Assembly: GCF_030540775.2 (NCBI RefSeq)
Contig: NZ_CP141266.1
Location: forward strand, 771,501-835,500
Source of the DNA: Flavivirga abyssicola
GTDB lineage: Bacteria; Bacteroidota; Bacteroidia; Flavobacteriales; Flavobacteriaceae
Reading direction: 5' to 3'
DNA length: 64,000 nucleotides
Part shown: one piece after another, positions 38,004 to 45,921 of the stretch
Numbering within the stretch: position 1 is the first letter of the stretch
Layout of the letters: every line of letters starts with the position of its first letter
Position numbers and translations under genes: made by a program
Notes under the pieces: generated by a model
What the model was told of the DNA's origin: nothing
What the model saw: only the letters and a program-made list of their open reading frames with translations
The model's database searches: none

Positions 38004-39739
38004 GAAAACTAGTATATGACCTTGAAACGACATCGTTGAATGTACACAAGGCGATTATTTTGGGAATAGCTATTTGCTTTGGTGTAGGCGTTGCCGTCTA
38101 CATTGCATTCCCTAATGACAGTAAAAAGGTAGAGCAAATTCTATCGGAATTGAAACCATTTTTTGAGGATGAAACTATTGAAAAAGTAGGTCACAACCTT
38201 AAATATGACAATCAGGTTTTAAAACGCTATGGCATTAACGTAAAAGGACGTTTGCACGATACTATGGTAATGAGCTATGTTACAGCTCCCAATAGAGAAA
38301 GCCATGGATTGAAGCACTTATCTAAAGTACTTTTAAACTATCAGCAAATTGAATTTGATGATATAGCCGTTGGTAAAACCAAAAAGAGTAAAACTCTTGA
38401 AGGCATTGACCCAAACATAGTTAAGAATTATGCGTGTGAGGATGTAGACCAGACATTGCAGGTATTTAACAATTTACTTCCTCAAATTAAGGATAATAGC
38501 CTATCAAAGGTATACGACCTTGATTGTGATCTAGTACCCACCATTACTGATATGGAGTTTACAGGCGTTAAGATTGATAGTGATAAATTATCAGTAATTG
38601 AAAGTGAAATTGATACGGAGCTTTCAATTATAAAAGCTTCAATTGATCAAATTGTAGGAGGAGAAATAAACCTCAACTCTCAACCACAACTCAATAAGCT
38701 ACTTTTTGATAAGTTTAACTTAGAGCCTATTGGTGATAAAGGCATAAGTGGTTATTGGTCGGTATCTGCAAGTGTTTTAAAAAGGTTACTACCACAGCAC
38801 TCAATCATTAAACCTATATTGGATTATAAAGGATTGATAAAGGTTAAAACTACGTTTATCAAAGCACTTAAAAAGGTAAATCCTGTAACTGGAAGACTTC
38901 ACGCTTCAATAAACCAATGCATTACCGAAACTGGAAGACTTAGTTGTAGTAAGCCAAACCTACAGAATATACCTAGTAGAACCGTTGGTAAGCGATTAAG
39001 AGAATGCTTTGTAGCCTCTGGTGATAACCATACTCTAATAGGAGTTGATTACAGTAATATCGAACTTAGGATTATGGCTATTATAAGTCAAGATCCAATT
39101 ATGGTAAATGCTTACAGAAATAAAGAGGATTTACATACCCTTACAGCTTCAAAGGCTTTACAAATAGACCGAAGTATGGTCGATAAACAGCTACGTAATG
39201 TTGGTAAGCTAATCAACTTTGGACTTATCTACGGTATGACTGCTAAAGGGTTACAGCAATCGTTGTATCAAAATGCTGGCAAAGAATATTCAATTGAACA
39301 GTGTCAATCGTTTATCAATAGCTATTTCGAATTATACCAAGGGGTTGCCAAATGCCGTGAAGAACTTATATACAAAGCTACGGTAAACGGTTACACAGAA
39401 ACACTGTTTGGGAGGAAAAGACCTCTTCAGCACATTAACAGTAACGATTCATTTAAACGTGAAGGTGCTAAAAGATTAGCCCTCAATACCCCAATTCAAG
39501 GTTCGGCTTCCGACATTATTAAGATGGCAATGGTTAATATCCATAACAGGATTACCAAAGAGGGATTACAATCAAAAATGTTACTTCAAGTTCACGATGA
39601 ACTATTATTCGATGTGCCTAACAATGAACTCAAATATATGGAGACACTGATTAAGTACGAAATGGAAAATGCTGTACACCTTCCAATAGCCTTGGAAGTA
39701 GACTTACAAACAGGTGAAACTTGGGCAGACGTCCACTAA
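38000..39739 (+). CDS. Family A DNA polymerase with 3'-5' exonuclease domain
   Basis: A 579-residue phage-like PolA. The DEDDy exonuclease domain has YDLETT (residues 5-10), GHNLKYDNQVL (about residues 66-76) and NYACEDVDQT (about residues 143-152). The polymerase domain has motif A GVDYSNIELRI (about residues 349-359), motif B RNVGKLINFGLIYGM (about residues 399-413) and motif C LQVHDELLFDVP (about residues 532-543). The flap/5' exonuclease domain of cellular Pol I is absent. All catalytic residues I can check are present, so it is likely active. It overlaps the helicase gene by 4 bp. Confidence 0.93.
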   Translation: MRKLVYDLETTSLNVHKAIILGIAICFGVGVAVYIAFPNDSKKVEQILSELKPFFEDETIEKVGHNLKYDNQVLKRYGINVKGRLHDTMVMSYVTAPNRESHGLKHLSKVLLNYQQIEFDDIAVGKTKKSKTLEGIDPNIVKNYACEDVDQTLQVFNNLLPQIKDNSLSKVYDLDCDLVPTITDMEFTGVKIDSDKLSVIESEIDTELSIIKASIDQIVGGEINLNSQPQLNKLLFDKFNLEPIGDKGISGYWSVSASVLKRLLPQHSIIKPILDYKGLIKVKTTFIKALKKVNPVTGRLHASINQCITETGRLSCSKPNLQNIPSRTVGKRLRECFVASGDNHTLIGVDYSNIELRIMAIISQDPIMVNAYRNKEDLHTLTASKALQIDRSMVDKQLRNVGKLINFGLIYGMTAKGLQQSLYQNAGKEYSIEQCQSFINSYFELYQGVAKCREELIYKATVNGYTETLFGRKRPLQHINSNDSFKREGAKRLALNTPIQGSASDIIKMAMVNIHNRITKEGLQSKMLLQVHDELLFDVPNNELKYMETLIKYEMENAVHLPIALEVDLQTGETWADVH

Positions 39740-39750
39740 AACAAAATATT

Positions 39751-40800
39751 ATGAAAAATACAATTAGTAAATCAAATAACAAAAATTATAAATCACAAAA
39801 CCCAGAAACCATGGAAACACACATCAATTCACAAAAATTAGAAAACATGAAAAACGTAATTGACTTAAAACAAAACACCCAAGAAACTGTGATGAAGCAA
39901 TTAGATTACATAAAGATTAAAGTTTCCAATGTAAAAACTTTTAATCGCGAACACTTAGTAGATCATCCAACTATAAAAAATCGTTTTAAAATGAAGTTCC
40001 CTGAGAACGATTATTTTGGTAAAACCTTGCACGGGAACAACATAGACATCTACTATAAAAATGACACTCTATATATTGATACTAGCTTACCTTATTTAGA
40101 ACTTGGGCACAATTACACAAGCTTCTCAGGTGAACAAGCTAATCAGGTACTACTCTATTTATCGGAGTTACTCGATGTTGATATTACAGAAGGAGAGGTA
40201 ATGGCATTCGAATTTGGACATATCTACCATCCCAAACTGAATTTTTCAGTCCTTAAAGATTGGCTATTATCCAATATTGATCTCGACATTCTAAAAAACG
40301 AAAAGAACTTTATCTCATTTAAACATGAGAAATCCCAGATTAAATTTTATAGAGTACTCCCTAATCTGAAAAGGAAAGTTGACAAATCTATATTCAATAA
40401 TCTTAATCCTTTAGGTGAAAATCCTGTTAAGTTTGAAATTAAAATTGCACAGAAACTAGGTCTCAAGGTCAGTGAACTTACAGAATATGGCATGAATATT
40501 ATCGGCGACGCCGTCATAAACTCACTGATATCAGATGGTATAAAAGCTAATACCTATAAGTACAAAGGCAATAAATTTGATGATATCCTATATATGGCTT
40601 TATTAAGCAGTCATTCTGGCAATACAAAACTCATGAACAGAACCATTAATAGACTTATTGATGGTTCTGATCTAAGCTATTCACAAAAAACTGCTCGAAG
40701 AAAATCCCTTAAACAAAAACTGCAACAATTAGAAGAGATAAGAACAGTTTCATTTAAGCAAATCTTGACTAATGAAATCCATTGTGATGTAGCAGTATAA
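39751..40800 (+). CDS. Probable phage/plasmid replication protein (gene II/X-like)
   Basis: The frame can open at a TTG at 39721 inside the polymerase gene, but the ATG at 39751, 11 bp after the polymerase stop, is a better start; 349 residues. The order of conserved-looking parts (LDYIKIKV start; LELGHNYTSFSGEQANQVLL; LSELLDVDITEGEVMAFEFG; IKFYR; PVKFEIKIAQKLGLKVSEL) resembles Bacteroidota replication initiators annotated as gene II/X family, which start rolling-circle replication. I do not see an unambiguous HUH motif, so the family is tentative. Confidence 0.5.
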   Translation: MKNTISKSNNKNYKSQNPETMETHINSQKLENMKNVIDLKQNTQETVMKQLDYIKIKVSNVKTFNREHLVDHPTIKNRFKMKFPENDYFGKTLHGNNIDIYYKNDTLYIDTSLPYLELGHNYTSFSGEQANQVLLYLSELLDVDITEGEVMAFEFGHIYHPKLNFSVLKDWLLSNIDLDILKNEKNFISFKHEKSQIKFYRVLPNLKRKVDKSIFNNLNPLGENPVKFEIKIAQKLGLKVSELTEYGMNIIGDAVINSLISDGIKANTYKYKGNKFDDILYMALLSSHSGNTKLMNRTINRLIDGSDLSYSQKTARRKSLKQKLQQLEEIRTVSFKQILTNEIHCDVAV

Positions 40801-40817
40801 CGAAAATAAAAATTGAG

Positions 40818-40859
40818 TTAGTTGTGAAAAATGGTCCCATTGGGGACCTTCACAACTAA
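40818..40859 (+). repeat. 42-bp hairpin directly upstream of the integrase gene
   Basis: TTAGTTGTGAA (40818-40828) and TTCACAACTAA (40849-40859) are perfect 11-bp inverted repeats enclosing a second perfect stem GGTCCC / GGGACC with loop ATTG. There is no T-run after it. It is flanked by a 13-bp imperfect direct repeat, CGAAAATAAAAAT at 40801 and CGTAAATAAAAAT at 40861, exactly 60 bp apart. A further GATTGTG/CACAATC inverted repeat lies at 40900-40920 inside the integrase start. Confidence 0.7.
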
Positions 40860-40882
40860 TCGTAAATAAAAATCGTAAAATC

Positions 40883-42199
40883 ATGTGTAGATTAAGATTG
40901 ATTGTGAAACAATCACAATCCCAGAAAGCAAAAAAGAGCAATGAGACCATGATATTTGGATCATATGCCCACAATAGTGAAACTGTACTATTTTATACTG
41001 GACTTAATGTCTTTATAAAATATTGGGACAAGAAAAATCAGTGTATTAAAAGAGCCTGTCCGAGCAGCTATAAACAGAATATGTATTTGTTAAAATTTCG
41101 TCAGAAATTGGATGACATTATATGTACTGCACTAGCCGAGGACATTAACCCTACTACTTCCTATGTAAAGGATATTTACAACGGAAGAAAACTTAAGGAT
41201 ATTAAGAAGAAATCTAAATCGTTTTGGGCATTTGCTGACGAATATGTTGATAATGCTAAAGTTAGATTATCTCCTGCTACGATTAAATCGTATAAAACTG
41301 CAATGTCCAATCTTAAATTGTTTGAAAAGTACTCAAGAACTAAAATTGACTTTCATAATATAGACTTGCAGTTCTATCATGACTATATGGATTACTACAT
41401 AGGTTATCGCAGTCTTAAGATTAGCGGGTTTGGTAAGGTGATTAAATTCCTAAAGATTATTTTAAACAGCGCTACGGAACAGGGTTATAATGAAAATATG
41501 ACATTTAAATCCAATAGTTTTAAGGTTGTAACTGAAGAAGCTGATAATATTTATCTCAACGAAAATGAACTCAAAAGAATCATTAAGTTAGACCTATCAG
41601 ATAACAAGAAACTTGTTAGGGTTCGGGACCTATTCTATTTAGGTTGTTATACCGGGTTACGTTTTAGTGATTATAACCAGATTACCAAGGAAAATATCAT
41701 TGGTAAGTGCCTTCATGTTAAAACTAAGAAAACTGGAAAGGCTGTCGTTATTCCTCTTACTGATGAGGCTTTCACTGTAATAAATAAGTATGATGGAAAC
41801 TTGCCTAAGCCCATGGCTAATCAAGTTATGAACCGCTACCTTAAAGAAATTGGACAGTTGGCTAAAATCAATGATGATTTTAATAAGTACCATACTACTG
41901 GAAAAGGGCGAGTTAAGGAAACATTTAAAAAATGGGAGTTAATCTGTACCCATACTGCTAGAAGAAGTTATGCAACTAACATGTTTAAGCGTGGTTTTGA
42001 CAGCACTATGATCATGGCAGTTACAGGGCATACCAGTGAAAAGGTCTTTCTTAACTATATCAAGATTTCCAATGAGGAAAATGCACAACGTATGTTACGC
42101 ATAATGGAACAATCCAAAGCTAGTACCGTAAACAAATCTCAAAAAGATTCTGCGCAACAAAGTGACCCTAATGTCCCATCTGAAAATCAAGCAGCATGA
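40883..42199 (+). CDS. Tyrosine recombinase / integrase
   Basis: Site-specific recombinase of the Bacteroidota type, 438 residues: an N-terminal arm-binding region, a SAM-like core-binding domain (about residues 110-210) and a C-terminal catalytic domain. Catalytic residues are visible: Arg in CYTGLRFSDYNQI, Lys in VKTKKTGKAVVIPL, HTARRSY for His-x-x-Arg, GHTSEKVFLNYIK with the second His and the Tyr nucleophile. It presumably drives recombination between the 13-bp repeats at tRNA-Phe. The stop overlaps the next gene by 4 bp. The ATG at 40883 lies just after a large hairpin. Confidence 0.94.
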   Translation: MCRLRLIVKQSQSQKAKKSNETMIFGSYAHNSETVLFYTGLNVFIKYWDKKNQCIKRACPSSYKQNMYLLKFRQKLDDIICTALAEDINPTTSYVKDIYNGRKLKDIKKKSKSFWAFADEYVDNAKVRLSPATIKSYKTAMSNLKLFEKYSRTKIDFHNIDLQFYHDYMDYYIGYRSLKISGFGKVIKFLKIILNSATEQGYNENMTFKSNSFKVVTEEADNIYLNENELKRIIKLDLSDNKKLVRVRDLFYLGCYTGLRFSDYNQITKENIIGKCLHVKTKKTGKAVVIPLTDEAFTVINKYDGNLPKPMANQVMNRYLKEIGQLAKINDDFNKYHTTGKGRVKETFKKWELICTHTARRSYATNMFKRGFDSTMIMAVTGHTSEKVFLNYIKISNEENAQRMLRIMEQSKASTVNKSQKDSAQQSDPNVPSENQAA

Positions 42200-42768
42200 C
42201 ACGAAAGAGAACTAATTTTAAGGCAATGGACTGTGGTCAGTTCATTGCCTATTTAAACAACAAGAGTATACATTATGATAAGTTTATCACTACTACAGTG
42301 ATGGGTATATCGGTTGTAAAGGTTAATCCCAACCATTTTAGAATGACCCCTAGGATATTCGATAGGGATACTAACAGACAATTAGATTCAAAAGTTGAGC
42401 TAACCGATATTGATATCACCAAGCCATCGTTAAAACAGTTTATTAAACTTGTAGATAAGAAGATCAAAGAAATGTCTACCAAAGGAGTGTACCACCCAAG
42501 GCGACTTAAACCGAAATGGGATAGTTTAAAAAATGACAAGGACAAACTTGAACTATTTACCAAATACATGAAAGCTCCAACTTCATCAATTGGTTTTATT
42601 AGATTAATAATGGTTAATCTTCCAAATAAAACGTTAGAGTCGATTCTAATTGATTATCCGCAGTATGAATCGTTAATCAAAATTGAAGGTATCAGAGAGC
42701 GTTGTATAAAGAAATTTATGGCGTATAAAAATGGAAAGGAATATCTAAAGTCTAAAAGAATAAATTAA
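42196..42768 (+). CDS. Element-borne protein of unknown function, coupled to integrase
   Basis: A 190-residue basic, probably cytoplasmic protein starting inside the integrase stop (ATGA overlap), so it is translated together with it. No membrane or signal sequence, and no recognised domain. The high content of Lys/Arg (KKIKEMSTKGVYHPRRLKPK near residues 91-110) is compatible with nucleic acid binding. A recombination accessory role is an inference from the coupling only. Confidence 0.7.
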   Translation: MTRKRTNFKAMDCGQFIAYLNNKSIHYDKFITTTVMGISVVKVNPNHFRMTPRIFDRDTNRQLDSKVELTDIDITKPSLKQFIKLVDKKIKEMSTKGVYHPRRLKPKWDSLKNDKDKLELFTKYMKAPTSSIGFIRLIMVNLPNKTLESILIDYPQYESLIKIEGIRERCIKKFMAYKNGKEYLKSKRIN

Positions 42769-42874
42769 TTATTTAATTGTTACTTTTACTACATAAATAA
42801 AAACGAAGAATTTATAAGAAAATAAAATATATAAAATATTAAGATAAGCGTTAGCTGTTGTTCTGTTCGGGAAA

Positions 42875-42967
42875 ATCGTCAAATTTAAAAGTTACAGGAA
42901 TAACAAGTTTCTAATGCTCACGCTTCGGCGTGGGTTAGTACTTGTTTGTGACTGGGTGTTTGACGAT
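42875..42967 (+). repeat. Nested inverted repeats upstream of the secreted protein gene
   Basis: Three nested pairs: ATCGTCAAA / TTTGACGAT (42875-42883, 42959-42967), AACAAGT / ACTTGTT (42902-42908, 42940-42946) and CACGC-TTCG-GCGTG around 42920-42932. GCGTGGG also pairs with CCCACGC at about 42994-43000, which is followed by seven Ts, giving an alternative terminator-like fold. Function unknown. Confidence 0.55.
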
Positions 42968-43057
42968 ACCTCTCGAGCGACAAGGTTTGAAACCCCACGC
43001 TTTTTTTATTGTATTAATCTTCACTTTGGGGCTTTGGTGATAGTAAATCTCAAAAGC

Positions 43058-44182
43058 ATGAGAAAATTATTTATAATACTAACCATTGTTCCTTTTTTTA
43101 CTTTTAGTCAGAGTATTGAACTAGGACAAGATTACAATACTGTATCCAGTCTAATCAAGTATTTCGTTAATAACAACAACGAACGAAAAACATATGGTAA
43201 TAATCTTCCCAAGATGTCTTATGAGATTAAATATGGTGATAATAATACAAGGACTATTGAAACCTATCAAGAAGAAGTTCAATACATTGATTTGCGTTTA
43301 AAAAGCAATACTATTGTTAAGTATGTTTTTGACAACAACATGTTGGTTCGGATAAAAAAATCATTAACTAATATTTCTCTTGCTAAATTAAAACTAGCAT
43401 ACGAGAATTATTATCACAGGAACAAAATTGGAGTGCTATATTTTTCGAATGACTATAAGAATTATAGTCAAGTTAAAATTGATGATCAGTATCCTACTAT
43501 TGTTTATGAAGCCTTTGATCACGATCAATTCCCAGAGGAATTCTATACAGAAGTATTTAAGCGACAAAAGCAATATGAAGATAACAAAGGCTTAAGAGAA
43601 TCTAAAAGTGCAAAAAGAAAAAGTTTATTGTTAGATTACTTCAATATTGATGACTATATAGAAAACTATTCAACTGATATTATTCCACAATTAGAAAAAC
43701 TTATTTCAAAAGAGTTTATACAAGATTTGAGTGAATCGATCTCATATAGTGAAAAAGGAACAACTTCTGAAATAAAAGGGAATTGTAACATTCATTATTA
43801 TTCACCTGAAGGAAGCACTCTTAATCGAGTAGATTTTGATTGCCAAGATTTAAAAGTCAATTATATAAACTTAATAAAAGAGGTTCGCTTTCGTATTCCA
43901 GAGATTAAAGAAACGTTTGAAGGAAAGGAGTATTTATTGAACCGAGAATTCTTTATGGATTTGGAAATAAATTTAAAAAGAGGAACAGCGGTGATAAAAC
44001 ACAAAAAAGGAAAAAAAACGGATTTTATAAAACAAAGTTCTTTAACTCAAGATCAAAAACAATGGATTTCTGAAAAAATAAAAGACAAAAAAAGTGGTAA
44101 GTATTATATCAAATTTCAGTTTGGTCAATTAAATGATAAAGATTGCAATGCCGCTTATATCTCTGAAAAACTTAATGAATAA
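43058..44182 (+). CDS. Secreted element-borne protein of unknown function
   Basis: The frame is open from 42914, but the ATG at 43058 gives a clean signal peptide (MRKLFIILTIVPFFTFS, cleavage near SQS) and keeps the gene clear of the nested inverted repeats, so I chose it; 374 residues. The mature part is acidic/polar with no recognised domain; a low-complexity Lys-rich stretch is near residues 305-320 (KHKKGKKTDF). It is flanked by structured intergenic DNA on both sides, which would suit a separately acquired cassette, but this is inference. Confidence 0.7.
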   Translation: MRKLFIILTIVPFFTFSQSIELGQDYNTVSSLIKYFVNNNNERKTYGNNLPKMSYEIKYGDNNTRTIETYQEEVQYIDLRLKSNTIVKYVFDNNMLVRIKKSLTNISLAKLKLAYENYYHRNKIGVLYFSNDYKNYSQVKIDDQYPTIVYEAFDHDQFPEEFYTEVFKRQKQYEDNKGLRESKSAKRKSLLLDYFNIDDYIENYSTDIIPQLEKLISKEFIQDLSESISYSEKGTTSEIKGNCNIHYYSPEGSTLNRVDFDCQDLKVNYINLIKEVRFRIPEIKETFEGKEYLLNREFFMDLEINLKRGTAVIKHKKGKKTDFIKQSSLTQDQKQWISEKIKDKKSGKYYIKFQFGQLNDKDCNAAYISEKLNE

Positions 44183-44889
44183 AAGTTTACTTTCAGTGTC
44201 TTTTTATTAAAGAGGAAGGCACTCAAAGAAACTTTGGTTGATTAGCAACGGTAAAAAGAAATACGACATAACCTCTTTGTAAAGCTTACTTGCAAGTAAT
44301 TATATTGCTTGACGAATGTAAAGACCCCAACTTTAATTCGGTTATGCTACATTGATCCTCTATATAAATTAATTTGAAGCATGTTCTTTTAAAGACAAAT
44401 ATGATTTGAACATATACTACTTGGGAAAAGAGTTATGTAATAGCTCAGAGTAAAACTTTAGCTTAGATATTCTTTCAAAGAATATTTTAAAAGTTTGAAC
44501 CCACAAATGAAAAAATTTGACAGCTCTGCTGGCTGGTTTTCTTTATTTGTGAACCCTAAAGTTGTGCAACGCAGTTGTACAACAACACTTACGCCCTACT
44601 TGGACATTACATTTTTTAAATACATTTTTAAATAAGTATATAAATAAGTCTTTAATTATAAATGCAAGATTGGTGATTTAGAAATGGATTATTGGTGATA
44701 ATGCAGTGCAAAATTGGGTAAATTGAAATGCGAAAATGGTGATTTTGAAGTGCAAGATTGGTGATAAATCAATGGAATTGCAAAATGAAGTGCAAAATTG
44801 GGTAGTTCAAAATAAATAATGATTGTTGTGTTTTATAAACAGCAAAAGGGAGTGGTGTTTTAGTCAGTACATCTCCCTTTTGATAAACA
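44183..44889. other. 707-bp intergenic region with palindromes and iterons
   Basis: No convincing gene. The first ~300 bp are AT-rich and unremarkable. At 44502-44583 there are inverted repeats (CACAAAT/ATTTGTG; GTTGTGCAAC; perfect palindrome GTTGTACAAC at 44574-44583). The last ~230 bp contain the 22-bp iteron array (44663-44812) and the leader of the winged-helix gene. Confidence 0.7.
44663..44812 (+). repeat. Seven iteron-like direct repeats, period 22 bp
   Basis: Units start at 44663, 44685, 44707, 44729, 44751, 44773 and 44791; five of six steps are exactly 22 bp and the last is 18 bp. Consensus is about TGCAAGATTGGTGATTNTGAA, with units 1 and 5 identical over 15 bp. 22 bp is two helical turns and the classical iteron length. 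The array ends 77 bp before the start of the winged-helix gene at 44890, like an origin or handcuffing region of an iteron plasmid. Confidence 0.75.
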
Positions 44890-45468
44890 ATGATTAAGAT
44901 GGACGACTATCACATTTTGTATCCAATCAAACAACTTAGTATAAGGATACCAGCAACAATTTTATCACATACACAACTATCATTTAATCAAAAGCTAATA
45001 CTGGGATTAGATTATACGTTTAGCCTAAAAATGGGGTATACCTTTAAGAAAAGTAAAGAAATTGGAGAGTTACTTAATTTACATCCTAATATCATAAGCT
45101 ATTGTAGAAAACAATTATTAGACAAAGGCTTTATCAAGAAAAAAGACCGTAAATATTTCATTACTAATCTACACACTAAATTTAAAGTTGATGATAAAAG
45201 AGAAATTATAATTCCTCATCAAGTTTATAATAACCCCAATATTATAACTGGTGCTAAACTCCTTTGGGGAGAATATAATTCTATTAGCAAAGGTCATAAA
45301 GAATATTTTGCTAAAAGGGTATATACAGCAAAACGTTTAAATGCTAGTGAAGAGAGTATTACTAATTGGACAAAACAGCTATTTAAAAATGGATTATTGG
45401 ATAAGTATACTCATAAAATTGGGTATTGTAAGAACCAGAAGTCTGTTATAACAATTAGCCTTTACTAA
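44890..45468 (+). CDS. Winged-helix protein, candidate iteron-binding replication/regulatory protein
   Basis: A 192-residue protein with two predicted winged-helix/HTH regions. The first (about residues 28-92) reads LSFNQKLILGLDYTFSLKMG ... SKEIGELLNLHPNIISYCRK followed by GFIKKKDRKYFI, similar to HTH_36-type domains of phage and plasmid replication proteins. The second (about residues 145-192) is RLNASEESITNWTKQLFKNG then a wing. It lies 77 bp after the iteron array, so it may bind it to start replication or to control its own copy number. Met4 is an alternative start. Confidence 0.6.
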   Translation: MIKMDDYHILYPIKQLSIRIPATILSHTQLSFNQKLILGLDYTFSLKMGYTFKKSKEIGELLNLHPNIISYCRKQLLDKGFIKKKDRKYFITNLHTKFKVDDKREIIIPHQVYNNPNIITGAKLLWGEYNSISKGHKEYFAKRVYTAKRLNASEESITNWTKQLFKNGLLDKYTHKIGYCKNQKSVITISLY

Positions 45469-45552
45469 TAACCGTTTATTGTAAATTAAAAATCATTCCT
45501 ATGAACCTAAAACGGCAAACGATAAAGAATATAATTATACTTTAAAGATGAA

Positions 45553-45921
45553 TCACAGATACACGTATGATTGAGGAGGCAAGACATTGAAGTCTTCTTT
45601 AATACAAAGAGATTCGTGGTATTTTTTAGTTTCTTTTATCTTTATTGCATGTGCAACTTCTCTATTCGCAAAGTATTTATAAAAAAAATCTTCTGTTATA
45701 CCAGATTGTAGCTTTGTAGTTTCCCATAAATCCTTAGGGTTAGAGGTAATGATATCATCTATTTCAAATTCTCCTATAACTCTTTTTACTGGCGAAGAGG
45801 CATAAACAACAACAGTTTTTATTTCAGGCTTTTTAAAGATTACTTTTCTAAATTCAAATTTTTTAATTCCATCAAATATTTTGAATGCAAATTCAGGCTT
45901 AATCGACAATAAAACTCTCAT
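45553..45921 (-). CDS. ASCH-domain protein
   Basis: A 122-residue PUA-like protein. The N-terminal MRVLLSIKPEFAFKIFDGIK followed by FEFRK (residues 1-25) is the hallmark of ASCH proteins, which bind RNA or modified nucleotides and sometimes act as RNases or regulators. The remainder (VVVYASSPVKRVIGEFEIDD) fits the beta-barrel. The gene overlaps the end of the PIN-GNAT-PUA gene by 23 bp and is last in a five-gene minus-strand operon; a partner role with that protein is likely. Confidence 0.82.
   Translation of the reverse strand: MRVLLSIKPEFAFKIFDGIKKFEFRKVIFKKPEIKTVVVYASSPVKRVIGEFEIDDIITSNPKDLWETTKLQSGITEDFFYKYFANREVAHAIKIKETKKYHESLCIKEDFNVLPPQSYVYL

Noticed and set aside
42914-43057. N-terminal extension of the secreted protein
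   Set aside because: It would remove the signal peptide and cover the nested inverted repeats; the ATG at 43058 is better.
44663-44812. Possible CRISPR array
   Set aside because: The units are contiguous 22-bp repeats without unique spacers, and no cas gene is in the window. They fit iterons instead.
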